A stretch of DNA of 64,000 nt, taken from contig JBEKWN010000004.1 in NCBI GenBank assembly GCA_049513055.1, forward strand, positions 52,048 through 116,047. The letters run 5' to 3'. Within the stretch, counting starts at the first letter, position 1. Each line of letters begins with the position of its first letter. The notes beneath the pieces were generated by a model, which was given only the letters and a program-made list of their open reading frames with translations, did not search any database and was not told where the DNA came from. The stretch is from UBA1163 sp049513055. GTDB taxonomy: Bacteria > Desulfobacterota > BSN033 > UBA1163. This document shows positions 8,351-16,830 of this stretch, in pieces. Position numbers and translations under genes: made by a program.

Positions 8351-8884
8351 TTATAATGACGTTCCAAATATGTAGGCCTTCTTCATTGCTTTTTGGTTCT
8401 TTAGAATTTCTCCTTTTTCGTAGGCCTTGGCCAAAACTTTGCCCGCGAATTTCATGCCTAAATAATCACATGACAGGCGGAGCATTTCAACGAGTAGTCT
8501 GCAAGATTTTGGCCCTTCGGCTGAAGGTGATACAATGACCCATTTTTTGCCTTTTAATTTTCGGCTGGGAACGAAAGGCCTCATTCGATCAATTAGAAGT
8601 TTCATCTTTCCGGTAGGACCATTCCAATAATTTGGTGTGCCGAAAATGATTAAATCTGCCTTTTCCATCTTCGGATAAATCTTTTTCATTCCATCATTTT
8701 GGGAACACAGATAGTCCCCCTTTTTACAATCACGACAATCCATACAGGGCAGGATTTCATAATCGTATAGGTAAAGTTTTTCGCTTTTGTGCCCCTTTTC
8801 CTTGTTCCCTTTTAAAATCTGGTCAATTAATATATCCGTATTACCTCTTTTTCTCGCGCTTCCATTCAATGCCAGGATTTTCAC
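8351..8884 (-). CDS. Flavodoxin-like NAD(P)H-dependent FMN reductase / iron-sulfur flavoprotein
   Basis: 177 aa when started at the GTG at 8884, which has AAAGGGG upstream; an ATG at 8902 lacks a site. The N-terminus has the FMN phosphate loop LNGSARKRGNT, and the middle has the flavin-contact GTPNYWNGPTGKMK loop. Between them is a compact cysteine motif (C-M-D-C-R-D-C, then C seven residues later), as in iron-sulfur flavoproteins that bind a 4Fe-4S cluster beside FMN. These proteins move electrons between ferredoxin or NAD(P)H and small acceptors. It stands alone, so no specific partner can be named. Confidence 0.85.
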   Translation of the reverse strand: MKILALNGSARKRGNTDILIDQILKGNKEKGHKSEKLYLYDYEILPCMDCRDCKKGDYLCSQNDGMKKIYPKMEKADLIIFGTPNYWNGPTGKMKLLIDRMRPFVPSRKLKGKKWVIVSPSAEGPKSCRLLVEMLRLSCDYLGMKFAGKVLAKAYEKGEILKNQKAMKKAYIFGTSL

Positions 8885-9144
8885 AACAAATACCCCTTTC
8901 ATTGTTGAGATTTTAGCCTTGGTAAGGTGGGATGGCCAACCAATCTCAAATAAAAAATTAAGGTTAAAAACCTGCTCTAGTCTCAGTCGTATCAGGTCTA
9001 TTAGTTACACCTACAAAAATTCAATAGATGAATATGATATTGAAACATTTTCGATGGTCTGAAAACAGAGGAGATATAGCAGAGATAACACCCCCGAAGC
9101 CGGACACCGCGACCACAACATGTTGGACCATCAGCCCCAGATCC

Positions 9145-11043
9145 TCACTTCAGCCCCGCCTTGCGCAAGGCGTTAATGAGTCTATCTGTTTCCGATCGAT
9201 CCTTATATAGGGATAACTTTGCAAACCGTTCCAGTGAGAAGTTGGGATCGATCCTGAGAACCTTTGCGGCTTCAGCACGGGCTTCATCCTCCTTGCCCGC
9301 TTGCATCAAAGTAGCAACTAGTGAGACTTGGGTAAGCAACTGATTGGGCTCTTTTTGGAGGATTCTCCTATAAATTGCAATCGCTTCCTCATACTGTCCT
9401 GTACAGCGATAGCAGATACCCAGGGTCAGCAAGCAGAGATGTGGAGGAATAGGACTGAGACGCATGGCCTTCTGGAGGATAGGAATGGCTTCCGTGGGTC
9501 GGCCCGCCGCCAAAAGATTTATCCCCAACTGGGTATAGGCATCAACCGAATTGGGCTCGAGGGTCACCGCACGCTCTGCCTCAGCGATGCCCTTCTCGTA
9601 ATCCTTGTTCAACATTATGTAATATTTGCCCAATATCTCGTGGGGGTGGGCCAAGGAGTCGTCAAGGGCGACGGCCTTTTGGACCAGCTTCATCCCTCGC
9701 TCTAAAGCCTCTCGAGGATTCGTGTATACGCCCACCAACACCTCATGCGCAAGGGCCAGCGCCGCGTAACTATAGGCCAGTGCATATCCAGGGTCCAGAG
9801 CAATGGCTTCTTCGGCCAATTGCCGGGCCAGAGCTTGGCTTTCTTTGGTGAAGACCTCATGATGTTCTCGTGCCTGCATCACTTTCAAGTAGGCCTCAAT
9901 GTTTTTCGTCCCTTTGGCGAACATCCGGGCTTCCTCTCCCTGCGTCAAGGTCACCCGCGTGGCGGTGAGGATCTTCATGCTGATCTCATCTTGGGTGGCA
10001 AAGATGTCCTTCAATTCCCGGTCATATCGTTCGGAGAACAAGTGATAACCCGTGAGGGCATCGATCAATTGCGCGGTAATTCGAACCCGTTCGCCTGAAA
10101 ACTGAACGCTCCCCTCCAGCACATACCGCACCCCCATCTCCTCACTCACCTGTTGAAACTTTACTGGTTTCCCTTTATAGGTGAAGGTCGAGTTCCGCCC
10201 GATGACGAAGAGCTGTGAAGACTTGGAGAGCGCAGCGATGACTTCGTCAGTGATCCCGTCGCTTAGATATTCATGTTTGGGATCGCCGCTGGTGTATGCA
10301 AAGGGCAGCACGGCGATGGAGGGCTTGTCCGGCAAGGGAAAAGCCATCTTCTCCTTGGAGGCAACCTCCACGGGCGGAGGGGCAGGGTGCAAGTATAAAC
10401 GCCAGATCACAAAAGCAGCGGCTACTACAATTAGAATTGCTAAAACTATTAAAGCTGTCTTCTGCCATTGCCTTGGTTTAGACTTTTTCTCACCGATTAC
10501 CTTGCCGGCTGCCTCAGCCTCCATAAGGACTTGATACACACGCACTGGTTCCAAAATGTTCTTAACGGTTTGTTCCCCAAGATATTTATATCCAAGATTC
10601 AGCTTGTTCTTAACATGATCAAAGGCAGTTCCAGAGATATAAATGCCTCCTGCTTCGGATAGGCTCTCTAATCTTGCTGCGATATTGACTCCATCGCCTA
10701 AGATCTGCTCTCCATCCTCGATGACGTCTCCAAGGTTGACACCAATTCGAAATTCCATCTTTCGATTTTCAGGAAGATCAGCATTTCGCGTTTCAAGTTC
10801 CTTCTGAATCTCGACAGCACACTCAACAGCATCCACGACACTTCCAAACTCAGCCAGCACATTATCTCCTGGTGCATCCACTACACGGCCATGATGATGC
10901 TGAATAAGGCCAGCCATTACTTCTTTATAAGCGTTAAGACAGTGGATTGTTCCAACCTCATCCTCCTCCATGAGACGGCTGTAACCCTTCACATCCGCAC
11001 TGAGAATGGCAGCGAGTTTACGTTTAATTTCTTGTGTGGTCAT
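9145..11043 (-). CDS. Class III adenylate/guanylate cyclase with TolB-like and TPR domains
   Basis: 632 aa from the ATG at 11043 (GGGGGA upstream). Residues 8-175 are a class III nucleotide cyclase: the two metal aspartates are visible in SADVKGYS (Asp17) and PGDNVLAEF (Asp60), followed by RIGVNLGDV and GDGVNIAARLE. One membrane helix (about 197-217) follows. Residues about 240-380 are the TolB-like/FlgO-like domain (IAVLPF, YLSDGITDEV, YVLEGSV, LIDA), and 390-620 are TPR repeats. The layout puts the cyclase in the cytoplasm and the TPRs outside, suggesting envelope sensing coupled to cyclic nucleotide production. Confidence 0.88.
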   Translation of the reverse strand: MTTQEIKRKLAAILSADVKGYSRLMEEDEVGTIHCLNAYKEVMAGLIQHHHGRVVDAPGDNVLAEFGSVVDAVECAVEIQKELETRNADLPENRKMEFRIGVNLGDVIEDGEQILGDGVNIAARLESLSEAGGIYISGTAFDHVKNKLNLGYKYLGEQTVKNILEPVRVYQVLMEAEAAGKVIGEKKSKPRQWQKTALIVLAILIVVAAAFVIWRLYLHPAPPPVEVASKEKMAFPLPDKPSIAVLPFAYTSGDPKHEYLSDGITDEVIAALSKSSQLFVIGRNSTFTYKGKPVKFQQVSEEMGVRYVLEGSVQFSGERVRITAQLIDALTGYHLFSERYDRELKDIFATQDEISMKILTATRVTLTQGEEARMFAKGTKNIEAYLKVMQAREHHEVFTKESQALARQLAEEAIALDPGYALAYSYAALALAHEVLVGVYTNPREALERGMKLVQKAVALDDSLAHPHEILGKYYIMLNKDYEKGIAEAERAVTLEPNSVDAYTQLGINLLAAGRPTEAIPILQKAMRLSPIPPHLCLLTLGICYRCTGQYEEAIAIYRRILQKEPNQLLTQVSLVATLMQAGKEDEARAEAAKVLRIDPNFSLERFAKLSLYKDRSETDRLINALRKAGLK

Positions 11044-11230
11044 GGAATCCCCCAAAGGTTAGTTGGGAGGTTGGTTGAAACCCCTATGCTTTGACAAGAG
11101 TTTACTAATTTTGGATAAAAACTTCAACAAGAATTATCGATTACGACTTGAAGTGTTGTATAGTGGGGCAAAAATGTAAAAACAACATTACAGGAAGGAA
11201 GATTTAAAAAAGGGTTCACTGCTTCACCTC

Positions 11231-11282
11231 AAATCTTCACTCTAATATTGCTCTGAAAGGTAACGATTACGAGTAGAAATGT
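11231..11282. promoter_or_regulatory. Upstream element shared with the caspase operon
   Basis: Partner of 7311-7362. The core CTCTGAAAGGTAACGATTAC and the following TAGAAAT match the other copy, and it lies at nearly the same distance from its start codon. A single transcription factor acting on both genes is an inference. Confidence 0.45.
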
Positions 11283-11325
11283 GTAAATAAAAAACCATGG
11301 CTTGATGATCGGATAATTGGAATTT

Positions 11326-11454
11326 ACCCCGTTAGAAATAATGCCCCGCTGCTCCCTCTGGACCAGAGGCCCTCTGGGCCGGCGGCTGCAGCGGGGTTAG
11401 ATTTTAGAATAATTCCGGCGGGGTTTAATGCCCCGCTGGAATTTCTAACGGGGT
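11326..11454. repeat. MITE-like palindromic element
   Basis: ACCCCGTTAGAAAT at 11326-11339 is exactly inverted at 11441-11454. Inside are nested stems: GCCCCGCTGC with GCAGCGGGG, CCTCT/AGAGG (11355-11369) and GCGGGG/CCCCGC (11418-11436). It sits just after the stop of the acyl-CoA dehydrogenase gene. The terminal inverted repeats and the absence of coding resemble small non-autonomous repeats; a multi-hairpin transcript end is also possible. Confidence 0.6.
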
Positions 11455-11483
11455 TTACTTGGACCCGTCAAGATGGATTTTGC

Positions 11484-13268
11484 TTAAAATGGATATTTTC
11501 CCGCTTTGATCACGGCATCGGCAATCTCTCTTCTAAGTATCACTGTGTTGACGGGGGTAAAACGAGTCAGTTTCTTGAGAGCAAACAACTGAGTCCTGAG
11601 TGTGTCCCGCTCGGCGATGGCTGACAGGATCTGCTTTGCACATCGTTCCACCCGCTCCAAGGCATCATTCACATAGACCTTTGTCATGGTCCTCTGAAGT
11701 TGGAACTTCTCATCGCCACCCTTTTCCATCGTCTTCAATGCCCGGAGTAGGGCGCTTTCCATAGCAAAGATTTCGATAACCATTTCGCTGATCAGGGCCA
11801 GAACCTCCTGCTCGTCGGCCAGCTTCATCATGTACTTCTGAACCGCCGCCCCTGCAACAAAAAGGGCGATCTTCTTGGCCATCTCGACCATTTCTTTCTG
11901 CAAGGTGAGTTTCCCATCGTCCATTTCAACCGCAGGTCGAAGCGTGACGAGTTCGTTGGCCACTTTCTGTGCTGCTGCAAGAATGGGGAGACGATTCTTC
12001 ACGGCCCTTCTTATCAACATATCCATGATGAGGAGACGATTGATTTCATTCGTCCCCTCCACAATTCGACTGATTCGTGAATCTCGATAATGCCGCTCCG
12101 CAGGATAGTCATGAATATACCCATAACCACCGTAGACCTGAAGGGCTTCATCCACGATATAATCCATCATCTCTGAAGAATAGACTTTGTTGATCGAGTC
12201 CTCTATGGCATACTCTTCAATCCCATTTGCCATTTGAATCCCGGCATCCTCAGCACGGGGGTCAACACGCTGGAGAATCTGATCGACTAAATCTGCCGTC
12301 CGGTAAACCATACTCTCTAAGGTAAAAATCCTGATCGCCATCTCCGCAATCTTATGTTTGATCAAACCGAATTCAGCGATCGGCTTAGCAAATTGAACCC
12401 TCTGCTTCGCATAAGTCACTGCATTTTGTAGCCCAATTTTTGTCGATCCGACACAACCTCCAGCCAACTTTAAACGACCAATGTTAAGGCTGTTAAAAGC
12501 AACCACATGCCCCCTTCCGACCTTTCCGAGGACATTCTCCACAGGAACTTTAGCATCTGTGAAGATGACGCTTCGGGTGGAAGATCCCTTTATCCCCATC
12601 TTATCCTCTTCCTCACCCACTGAAACCCCTTGAAAATTCCGTTCGACGATAAAGGAGGTGAATTTATCACCATCCACTTTAGCATAGGTAATGAACAGAT
12701 CGGCAAATCCAGCATTGGTAATGAATTGCTTCTGACCGTTCAGAACGTAGTATTTTCCATCAGGGCTGAGAGTTGCCGTCGTCTTGCCGCTCAAGGCATC
12801 TGACCCTGCTTCGGGCTCAGTCAATGCATAGGCAGCAATCATCTCTCCTGTGGCGAGTTTCGGAAGGTATCTTGTCTTTTGATCCCTGTTACCGAAAAGG
12901 ATGATGGGAAGAGAACCAACGCCCGCATGAACGCCATAGGAGGCCATAAAGGATCCTCCTCCCTGAGTCAGTTTCTCCGTCACCAGGGTGACACTGACCT
13001 TATCCAATTCTTGCCCTCCATACTCCTCGGAGATGTCTCCAGATAGGAACCCTAATTCTCCTGCTTTCTTGAGCAGGCTTGGTAAGAGTCCTTCTTTCTG
13101 CGCTTCAATATCCTCCATATGGGGCTGAACTTCACCCACCGCAAATTCCGTAGCCGCCCTTGCAATCAACCGCTGCTCTTCAGTAAAATCTTCAGGTGTA
13201 AAGACTTTCTGGGGCGAAATCGATTCGATCAAAAATTCTCCCCCCTTAATATGCTTCGGTTCTTCCAT
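11484..13268 (-). CDS. Acyl-CoA dehydrogenase (FadE-like, long form)
   Basis: 594 aa, longer than the usual ~380 because of a C-terminal helical extension after residue ~430, as in the FadE form of Bacillus. It oxidises acyl-CoA to enoyl-CoA with FAD, passing electrons to ETF. Visible signatures are AYALTEPEAGSDA (FAD/substrate region), GGYGYIHDYPAERHYRDSRI and the catalytic base Glu404 in VEGTNEIN. It begins 40 bp after the thiolase gene, forming a dehydrogenase-thiolase pair for beta-oxidation. Chain-length specificity cannot be read from sequence. Confidence 0.9.
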   Translation of the reverse strand: MEEPKHIKGGEFLIESISPQKVFTPEDFTEEQRLIARAATEFAVGEVQPHMEDIEAQKEGLLPSLLKKAGELGFLSGDISEEYGGQELDKVSVTLVTEKLTQGGGSFMASYGVHAGVGSLPIILFGNRDQKTRYLPKLATGEMIAAYALTEPEAGSDALSGKTTATLSPDGKYYVLNGQKQFITNAGFADLFITYAKVDGDKFTSFIVERNFQGVSVGEEEDKMGIKGSSTRSVIFTDAKVPVENVLGKVGRGHVVAFNSLNIGRLKLAGGCVGSTKIGLQNAVTYAKQRVQFAKPIAEFGLIKHKIAEMAIRIFTLESMVYRTADLVDQILQRVDPRAEDAGIQMANGIEEYAIEDSINKVYSSEMMDYIVDEALQVYGGYGYIHDYPAERHYRDSRISRIVEGTNEINRLLIMDMLIRRAVKNRLPILAAAQKVANELVTLRPAVEMDDGKLTLQKEMVEMAKKIALFVAGAAVQKYMMKLADEQEVLALISEMVIEIFAMESALLRALKTMEKGGDEKFQLQRTMTKVYVNDALERVERCAKQILSAIAERDTLRTQLFALKKLTRFTPVNTVILRREIADAVIKAGKYPF

Positions 13269-13308
13269 GGGTTATGTCTCTCTCAGCCGAGAAGTTGTCT
13301 TCTGGCGA

Positions 13309-14544
13309 TCAAATCGCCTCCACCACGGTGGCGATACCAACTCCTCCACCACCGCAGAGCATCTGGAGGCCGGCCTTCCCCCCCGTACGCTTGAGGTGGT
13401 GGGCCATCTCCCCGAAGAATATGGCCCCGGACGCGCCAATGGGATGGCCCAGTGCAATAGCGCCACCCGTCGGATTCACTCTGGGATCCAGGCGGTCGTA
13501 GCCCAGCTCGTCTGCAAACTGGAGCAATGGGGAGGCGAATGCCTCGTTGGGTTCGATGATGTCCATGTCATCGATGGTCTTGCCAGCCCGATCGAGGGCC
13601 TTCCTTACGGCTGGGATAGGCGCCAGGAGCATGGGCACCGGCTCGCCCCCTGCCACGGCACAGGCCACGATTCTGCAGAGGGGCTCAAGTCCCAATGCCT
13701 CGGCCTTGGCCACGCTCATGAGCAAGACCGCGGCAGCCCCATCCACGATCTGCGAGGAGCTGCCCGCACTGACGAGCCCGTTATTCTTGAACGGAGTGGG
13801 AAGCGCCATGAGATCTCGAAGGTATGCTTCCGGATCCACCACCGCCTTTGCTCGAAAGACCTCGTCCCTTTCCACGCGCCGGGTCACGCCCTCCCAGGCG
13901 AACTCGAATGGAACGATATGATCCGCGTACCACCCCTTCCGCTCGGCCTCGACGGCCTTCTGCATGCTCCACATGCCAAAGCGCTCCAGTTCCTCTCGGG
14001 TGTGACCTTGGTCCGCGGAGATCATCTCGGCGCAGACCCCCTGGGGCACGGTCATGCCGCTCTCCGTGAGGCGAGACGACAAACGCACTGGATAATTGGC
14101 CTTCATGGCTACCTGAAGGTCGGATATCATGCCATAGTGGGACATGATCTCAACGCCTCCGCAGATAACGATGTCTCCCTCCCCCACCATGATCTCGTGC
14201 GCAGCGATGTTGATGGCCTTGAGGCCGCCATTACAATACTGGTTTACTGTGCAGCCCGCCGCTTCCTTGGGGATCCCGGCAAGGAGTGATGCGATGCGCG
14301 CAATATTGGAGCCCTGCTCCCCGATCTGGCTCAAACACCCAATGACCACGTTTTCGATCTCCCCTTCATCGAACTTGGGGCACCGAGAGCGGACCCTTTC
14401 CAGCAATCCCCGGAGGGTGTTGGCCATGAGATCCTGAGCGGACGCCTGGCAGAGCTGACCGCCTTTCTCCATTCCCTTCCACCCCGACTTGCCAATAGCA
14501 GACCGCACCGCATCCACGACCACCACTTCTTTCAACCTCGCCAT
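13309..14544 (-). CDS. Acetyl-CoA acyltransferase (thiolase)
   Basis: 411 aa with AAAGGAGG before the ATG. It cleaves 3-ketoacyl-CoA to acetyl-CoA plus a shorter acyl-CoA, or runs in reverse. All three thiolase signatures are intact: nucleophile Cys104 in NQYCNGG, His367 in GHPIGASGA and Cys397 in LCGGGGVG. It pairs with the acyl-CoA dehydrogenase downstream. The gene is visibly richer in G+C than its neighbours (long antisense frames are open), which may reflect selection or separate acquisition. Confidence 0.92.
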   Translation of the reverse strand: MARLKEVVVVDAVRSAIGKSGWKGMEKGGQLCQASAQDLMANTLRGLLERVRSRCPKFDEGEIENVVIGCLSQIGEQGSNIARIASLLAGIPKEAAGCTVNQYCNGGLKAINIAAHEIMVGEGDIVICGGVEIMSHYGMISDLQVAMKANYPVRLSSRLTESGMTVPQGVCAEMISADQGHTREELERFGMWSMQKAVEAERKGWYADHIVPFEFAWEGVTRRVERDEVFRAKAVVDPEAYLRDLMALPTPFKNNGLVSAGSSSQIVDGAAAVLLMSVAKAEALGLEPLCRIVACAVAGGEPVPMLLAPIPAVRKALDRAGKTIDDMDIIEPNEAFASPLLQFADELGYDRLDPRVNPTGGAIALGHPIGASGAIFFGEMAHHLKRTGGKAGLQMLCGGGGVGIATVVEAI

Positions 14545-14962
14545 GTTCGCGCCTCCTTTTCTTCAACCGTCTTCGCTACTGCCCCTCCAGGGATGACCCA
14601 TGATGACTCACCGTCATCATCCCTGGCAACCGCGCCCGTCCGTCGTGCCTCACCCGAACTTTTCACCCGTTCGGCGGCGCGAAGCTCCGTCTTTTAAGAC
14701 GGAGTGAAAAGCGCCGCTCAGGGTGAACCCTGAGCGAAGCCCCAGCCTTTAGGCCGGGGAGTCGAAGGGTTCACTGATACTGATAAGAACTCGCTTTAGG
14801 GTGAGTTGAACATAAGAAAAACGGAGTCGGATGTCAAGAAGGAAAGCTACCGGTGATTACCAATGGAAGGTAGCATTTTGGGCAGAAATTCAAAATCCAA
14901 GATTACAGGAGGAAGAAATAAATGAGGGGTTATCGAAAAAATATATGGCAGGTTAAGTGAAT
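14545..14962. other. 418-bp region without a gene
   Basis: The first ~215 bp are a row of hairpins (listed separately at 14587-14759). The rest is AT-rich and without a convincing promoter or reading frame. It separates the thiolase gene from the end of the first acyl-CoA ligase gene. Confidence 0.5.
14587..14759. repeat. Array of four hairpins between operons
   Basis: From left to right: CCAGGG/CCCTGG enclosing ATGATGAC/GTCATCAT (14587-14626); the near-perfect 20-bp palindrome CTCCGTCTTTTAAGACGGAG (14685-14704), flanked by longer complementary arms including CGGCGC/GCGCCG; CTCAGGGT/ACCCTGAG (14717-14734); and CCCC-x-GCCT/AGGC-x-GGGG (14740-14759). It is followed by a 'gtcgaagggttc' sequence common in bacterial intergenic repeats. 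It lies past the stop of the first acyl-CoA ligase and could end that transcript. Confidence 0.6.
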
Positions 14963-16618
14963 TTATACGCGGATGGTTCGTTCTCCCTTAGCAATGCGTC
15001 TTCGTTCTTCTTCTCTGATTTCGCGTCTCAACAGTTTTCCAACCTTGGACTTGGGAAGCATATCTCTGAATTCGATATAACTTGGGATTTTATAGGGAGC
15101 CAATCGATCACGGCACCATTTCATCAATTCCGCTCCGCCCACACCTCTGGCATCTTGCTTCAGCACCACCATGGCCTTGATCCGTTCTCCTACTTTGGGA
15201 TCAGGAACTCCTACAACGCAGGCCCCTACTACAGCAGGGTGATCCTGCAGGATCGCTTCAATTTCAGAACAGGAGATTCGGTATCCTTTATATTTGATGA
15301 CATCTGCACTCCGATCCATGTAATAGAGCTGACCATCTTGATCCCTTCGAACAAAGTCCTTCATCCGGTACCAGATTTTGCCATCAATCTCCACATAAGA
15401 AGCAGCGGTTTCTTCGGGCTTATTCCAGTAACTTTTTGGAATATATTCGGAAGTGACCAGAGGTTCACCAGGCGTGTCAGGAGGAACCGTTTCCAGATTC
15501 TCCGGGTTGACAATCCTTACCTCTCTCGAGGGTAATGGAAGGCCCAAGCTCTCGGGTATGGGTTCCTTATCCAATGGGCTCATGGCAACAAAACCGACCT
15601 CAGTGGAACCGAACACTTGATAGATAGGGACACCGAACATTTTCTTCCATCGATTAAAAACCTCGAGGGGAAGGACATCCCCTCCACTCCAGCAGTACTT
15701 CAAGGAGGATAAGTGATAAAGACCTACTCGGTCATTATCTAAAATCATACGGTAAAGAGTAGGGGCACCCAGAAAGAGGGTTCCTTTATATCTTTGTATG
15801 GCCTCTAAGATTGCATCAACCTGTGGGATGGGCATTAATACGGCAGTATTTCCTTTGGTCAGAACCATTCCTAGAATAATGCCCTGCGCCATCTGATGGA
15901 AAAGGGGATTGACCATGATGAATACTTCTTTCCCCTCTGCGATATAGCCTTTGCCCACAGCACGAATCTCCTGGACGAAGGAGACCATTCCCGTATGAGT
16001 GAGGGGGCATCCCTTAGGGAAACCCGTTGTTCCACCGGTGTATAAGATATAGCAAAGATGTTCCCTCGGGTTGATGTCCACTTTTGGGGGGGTAGGTGGA
16101 TATTTGGAGATTAAATTTCTAAAAAAATATACGGTTTCATCTTGTTTCACCACGCCATCCGGAACTTTATCAAATAAAGCGCCCACGGCTCGCTTGTACC
16201 ATGGGAGTAAATCCACATAGTTTGTGACAATCGCCCTCTTCAAACAAGTCTCTGGGAAAACCTTCTGGATATACCTGAAGTTTGTGTCCTGGCATAAGAC
16301 CGTCTCAGCTCCAGAATCGTTGATGAGGTATTTAATCTCATAAGGTGTGTAAATAGGTGAAACCGGTACGGGGATGGCTCCGATCTGTTGAGCTCCAAAA
16401 TATCCGATCAGGAACTGGGAACAGTTCGAAATATAAAGCATCACCTTATCATTGTCCCTGACCCCTAGATCATATAAGGCGGTGGCAAACCGATCAATAA
16501 GTTCTTTCAATCTCTTGTAAGAAAATTTCTCTCCGATATAGATGATCGCTGTGCGATCAGGATATTTCTCACAGGCTCGTTCAAATCCTTTGATTAAGAG
16601 TTCGTTGTACGATGACAT
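14963..16618 (-). CDS. AMP-forming acyl-CoA ligase (copy 1)
   Basis: 551 aa of the ANL superfamily, activating a carboxylic acid with ATP and CoA via an acyl-adenylate. Signatures: phosphate loop YTGGTTGFPKG, the A5 region QVFGSTEVG, the A7/A8 hinge YRMKDF followed by DVIKYKGYRIS, and the catalytic lysine in PKSKVGKLLRRE. GAGGA precedes the ATG. It is a close paralogue of the ligase at 16831-18495 and follows it in the same orientation. With the importer upstream it probably activates an imported acid; the substrate is unknown. Confidence 0.9.
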   Translation of the reverse strand: MSSYNELLIKGFERACEKYPDRTAIIYIGEKFSYKRLKELIDRFATALYDLGVRDNDKVMLYISNCSQFLIGYFGAQQIGAIPVPVSPIYTPYEIKYLINDSGAETVLCQDTNFRYIQKVFPETCLKRAIVTNYVDLLPWYKRAVGALFDKVPDGVVKQDETVYFFRNLISKYPPTPPKVDINPREHLCYILYTGGTTGFPKGCPLTHTGMVSFVQEIRAVGKGYIAEGKEVFIMVNPLFHQMAQGIILGMVLTKGNTAVLMPIPQVDAILEAIQRYKGTLFLGAPTLYRMILDNDRVGLYHLSSLKYCWSGGDVLPLEVFNRWKKMFGVPIYQVFGSTEVGFVAMSPLDKEPIPESLGLPLPSREVRIVNPENLETVPPDTPGEPLVTSEYIPKSYWNKPEETAASYVEIDGKIWYRMKDFVRRDQDGQLYYMDRSADVIKYKGYRISCSEIEAILQDHPAVVGACVVGVPDPKVGERIKAMVVLKQDARGVGGAELMKWCRDRLAPYKIPSYIEFRDMLPKSKVGKLLRREIREEERRRIAKGERTIRV

Positions 16619-16679
16619 GATATCCTCATCTCAGATAGAAAATAAAATCCTGTGATTCCCCATTCGTTATATTGATTTT

Positions 16680-16754
16680 GTCATTCCCGTGCAGACGGGA
16701 ATCCAGGTATGAGTATTACAAAAAGATGTGGATTCCTGCTTTCGCAGGAATGAC
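16680..16754. repeat. Inverted repeat of the GTCATTCCCG...CAGGAATGAC type
   Basis: GTCATTCCCGTGCAGACGGGAATCCA-like left arm (16680-16705) and its inverse (16729-16754), each containing its own small hairpin (TTCCCGT/ACGGGAA and TTCCTGC/GCAGGAA). This pattern recurs between genes in many bacterial genomes. It lies between the two ligase paralogues. Confidence 0.75.
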
Positions 16755-16830
16755 GGAGAGGGCAGCATGGGTTGAGATGCTATACCATAAGTCAAATTTT
16801 CTTTTGTCCGGGACGTGTTCATTCTGGGGC

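Larger units (their letters stand above)
11044..11483. other. 440-bp region without a gene upstream of the cyclase gene
   Basis: This holds the presumed cyclase promoter region, the conserved element at 11231-11282, a related shorter copy at 11134-11154 (TATCGATTACGACTTGAAGTG), and the palindromic repeat at 11326-11454. No coding frame was supported. Confidence 0.6.

Noticed and set aside
13267..14289. Long plus-strand open frame (340 codons) opposite the thiolase gene
   Set aside because: It is exactly antisense to a gene with intact thiolase motifs and arises from the GC-rich codons of that gene; its translation is not protein-like.
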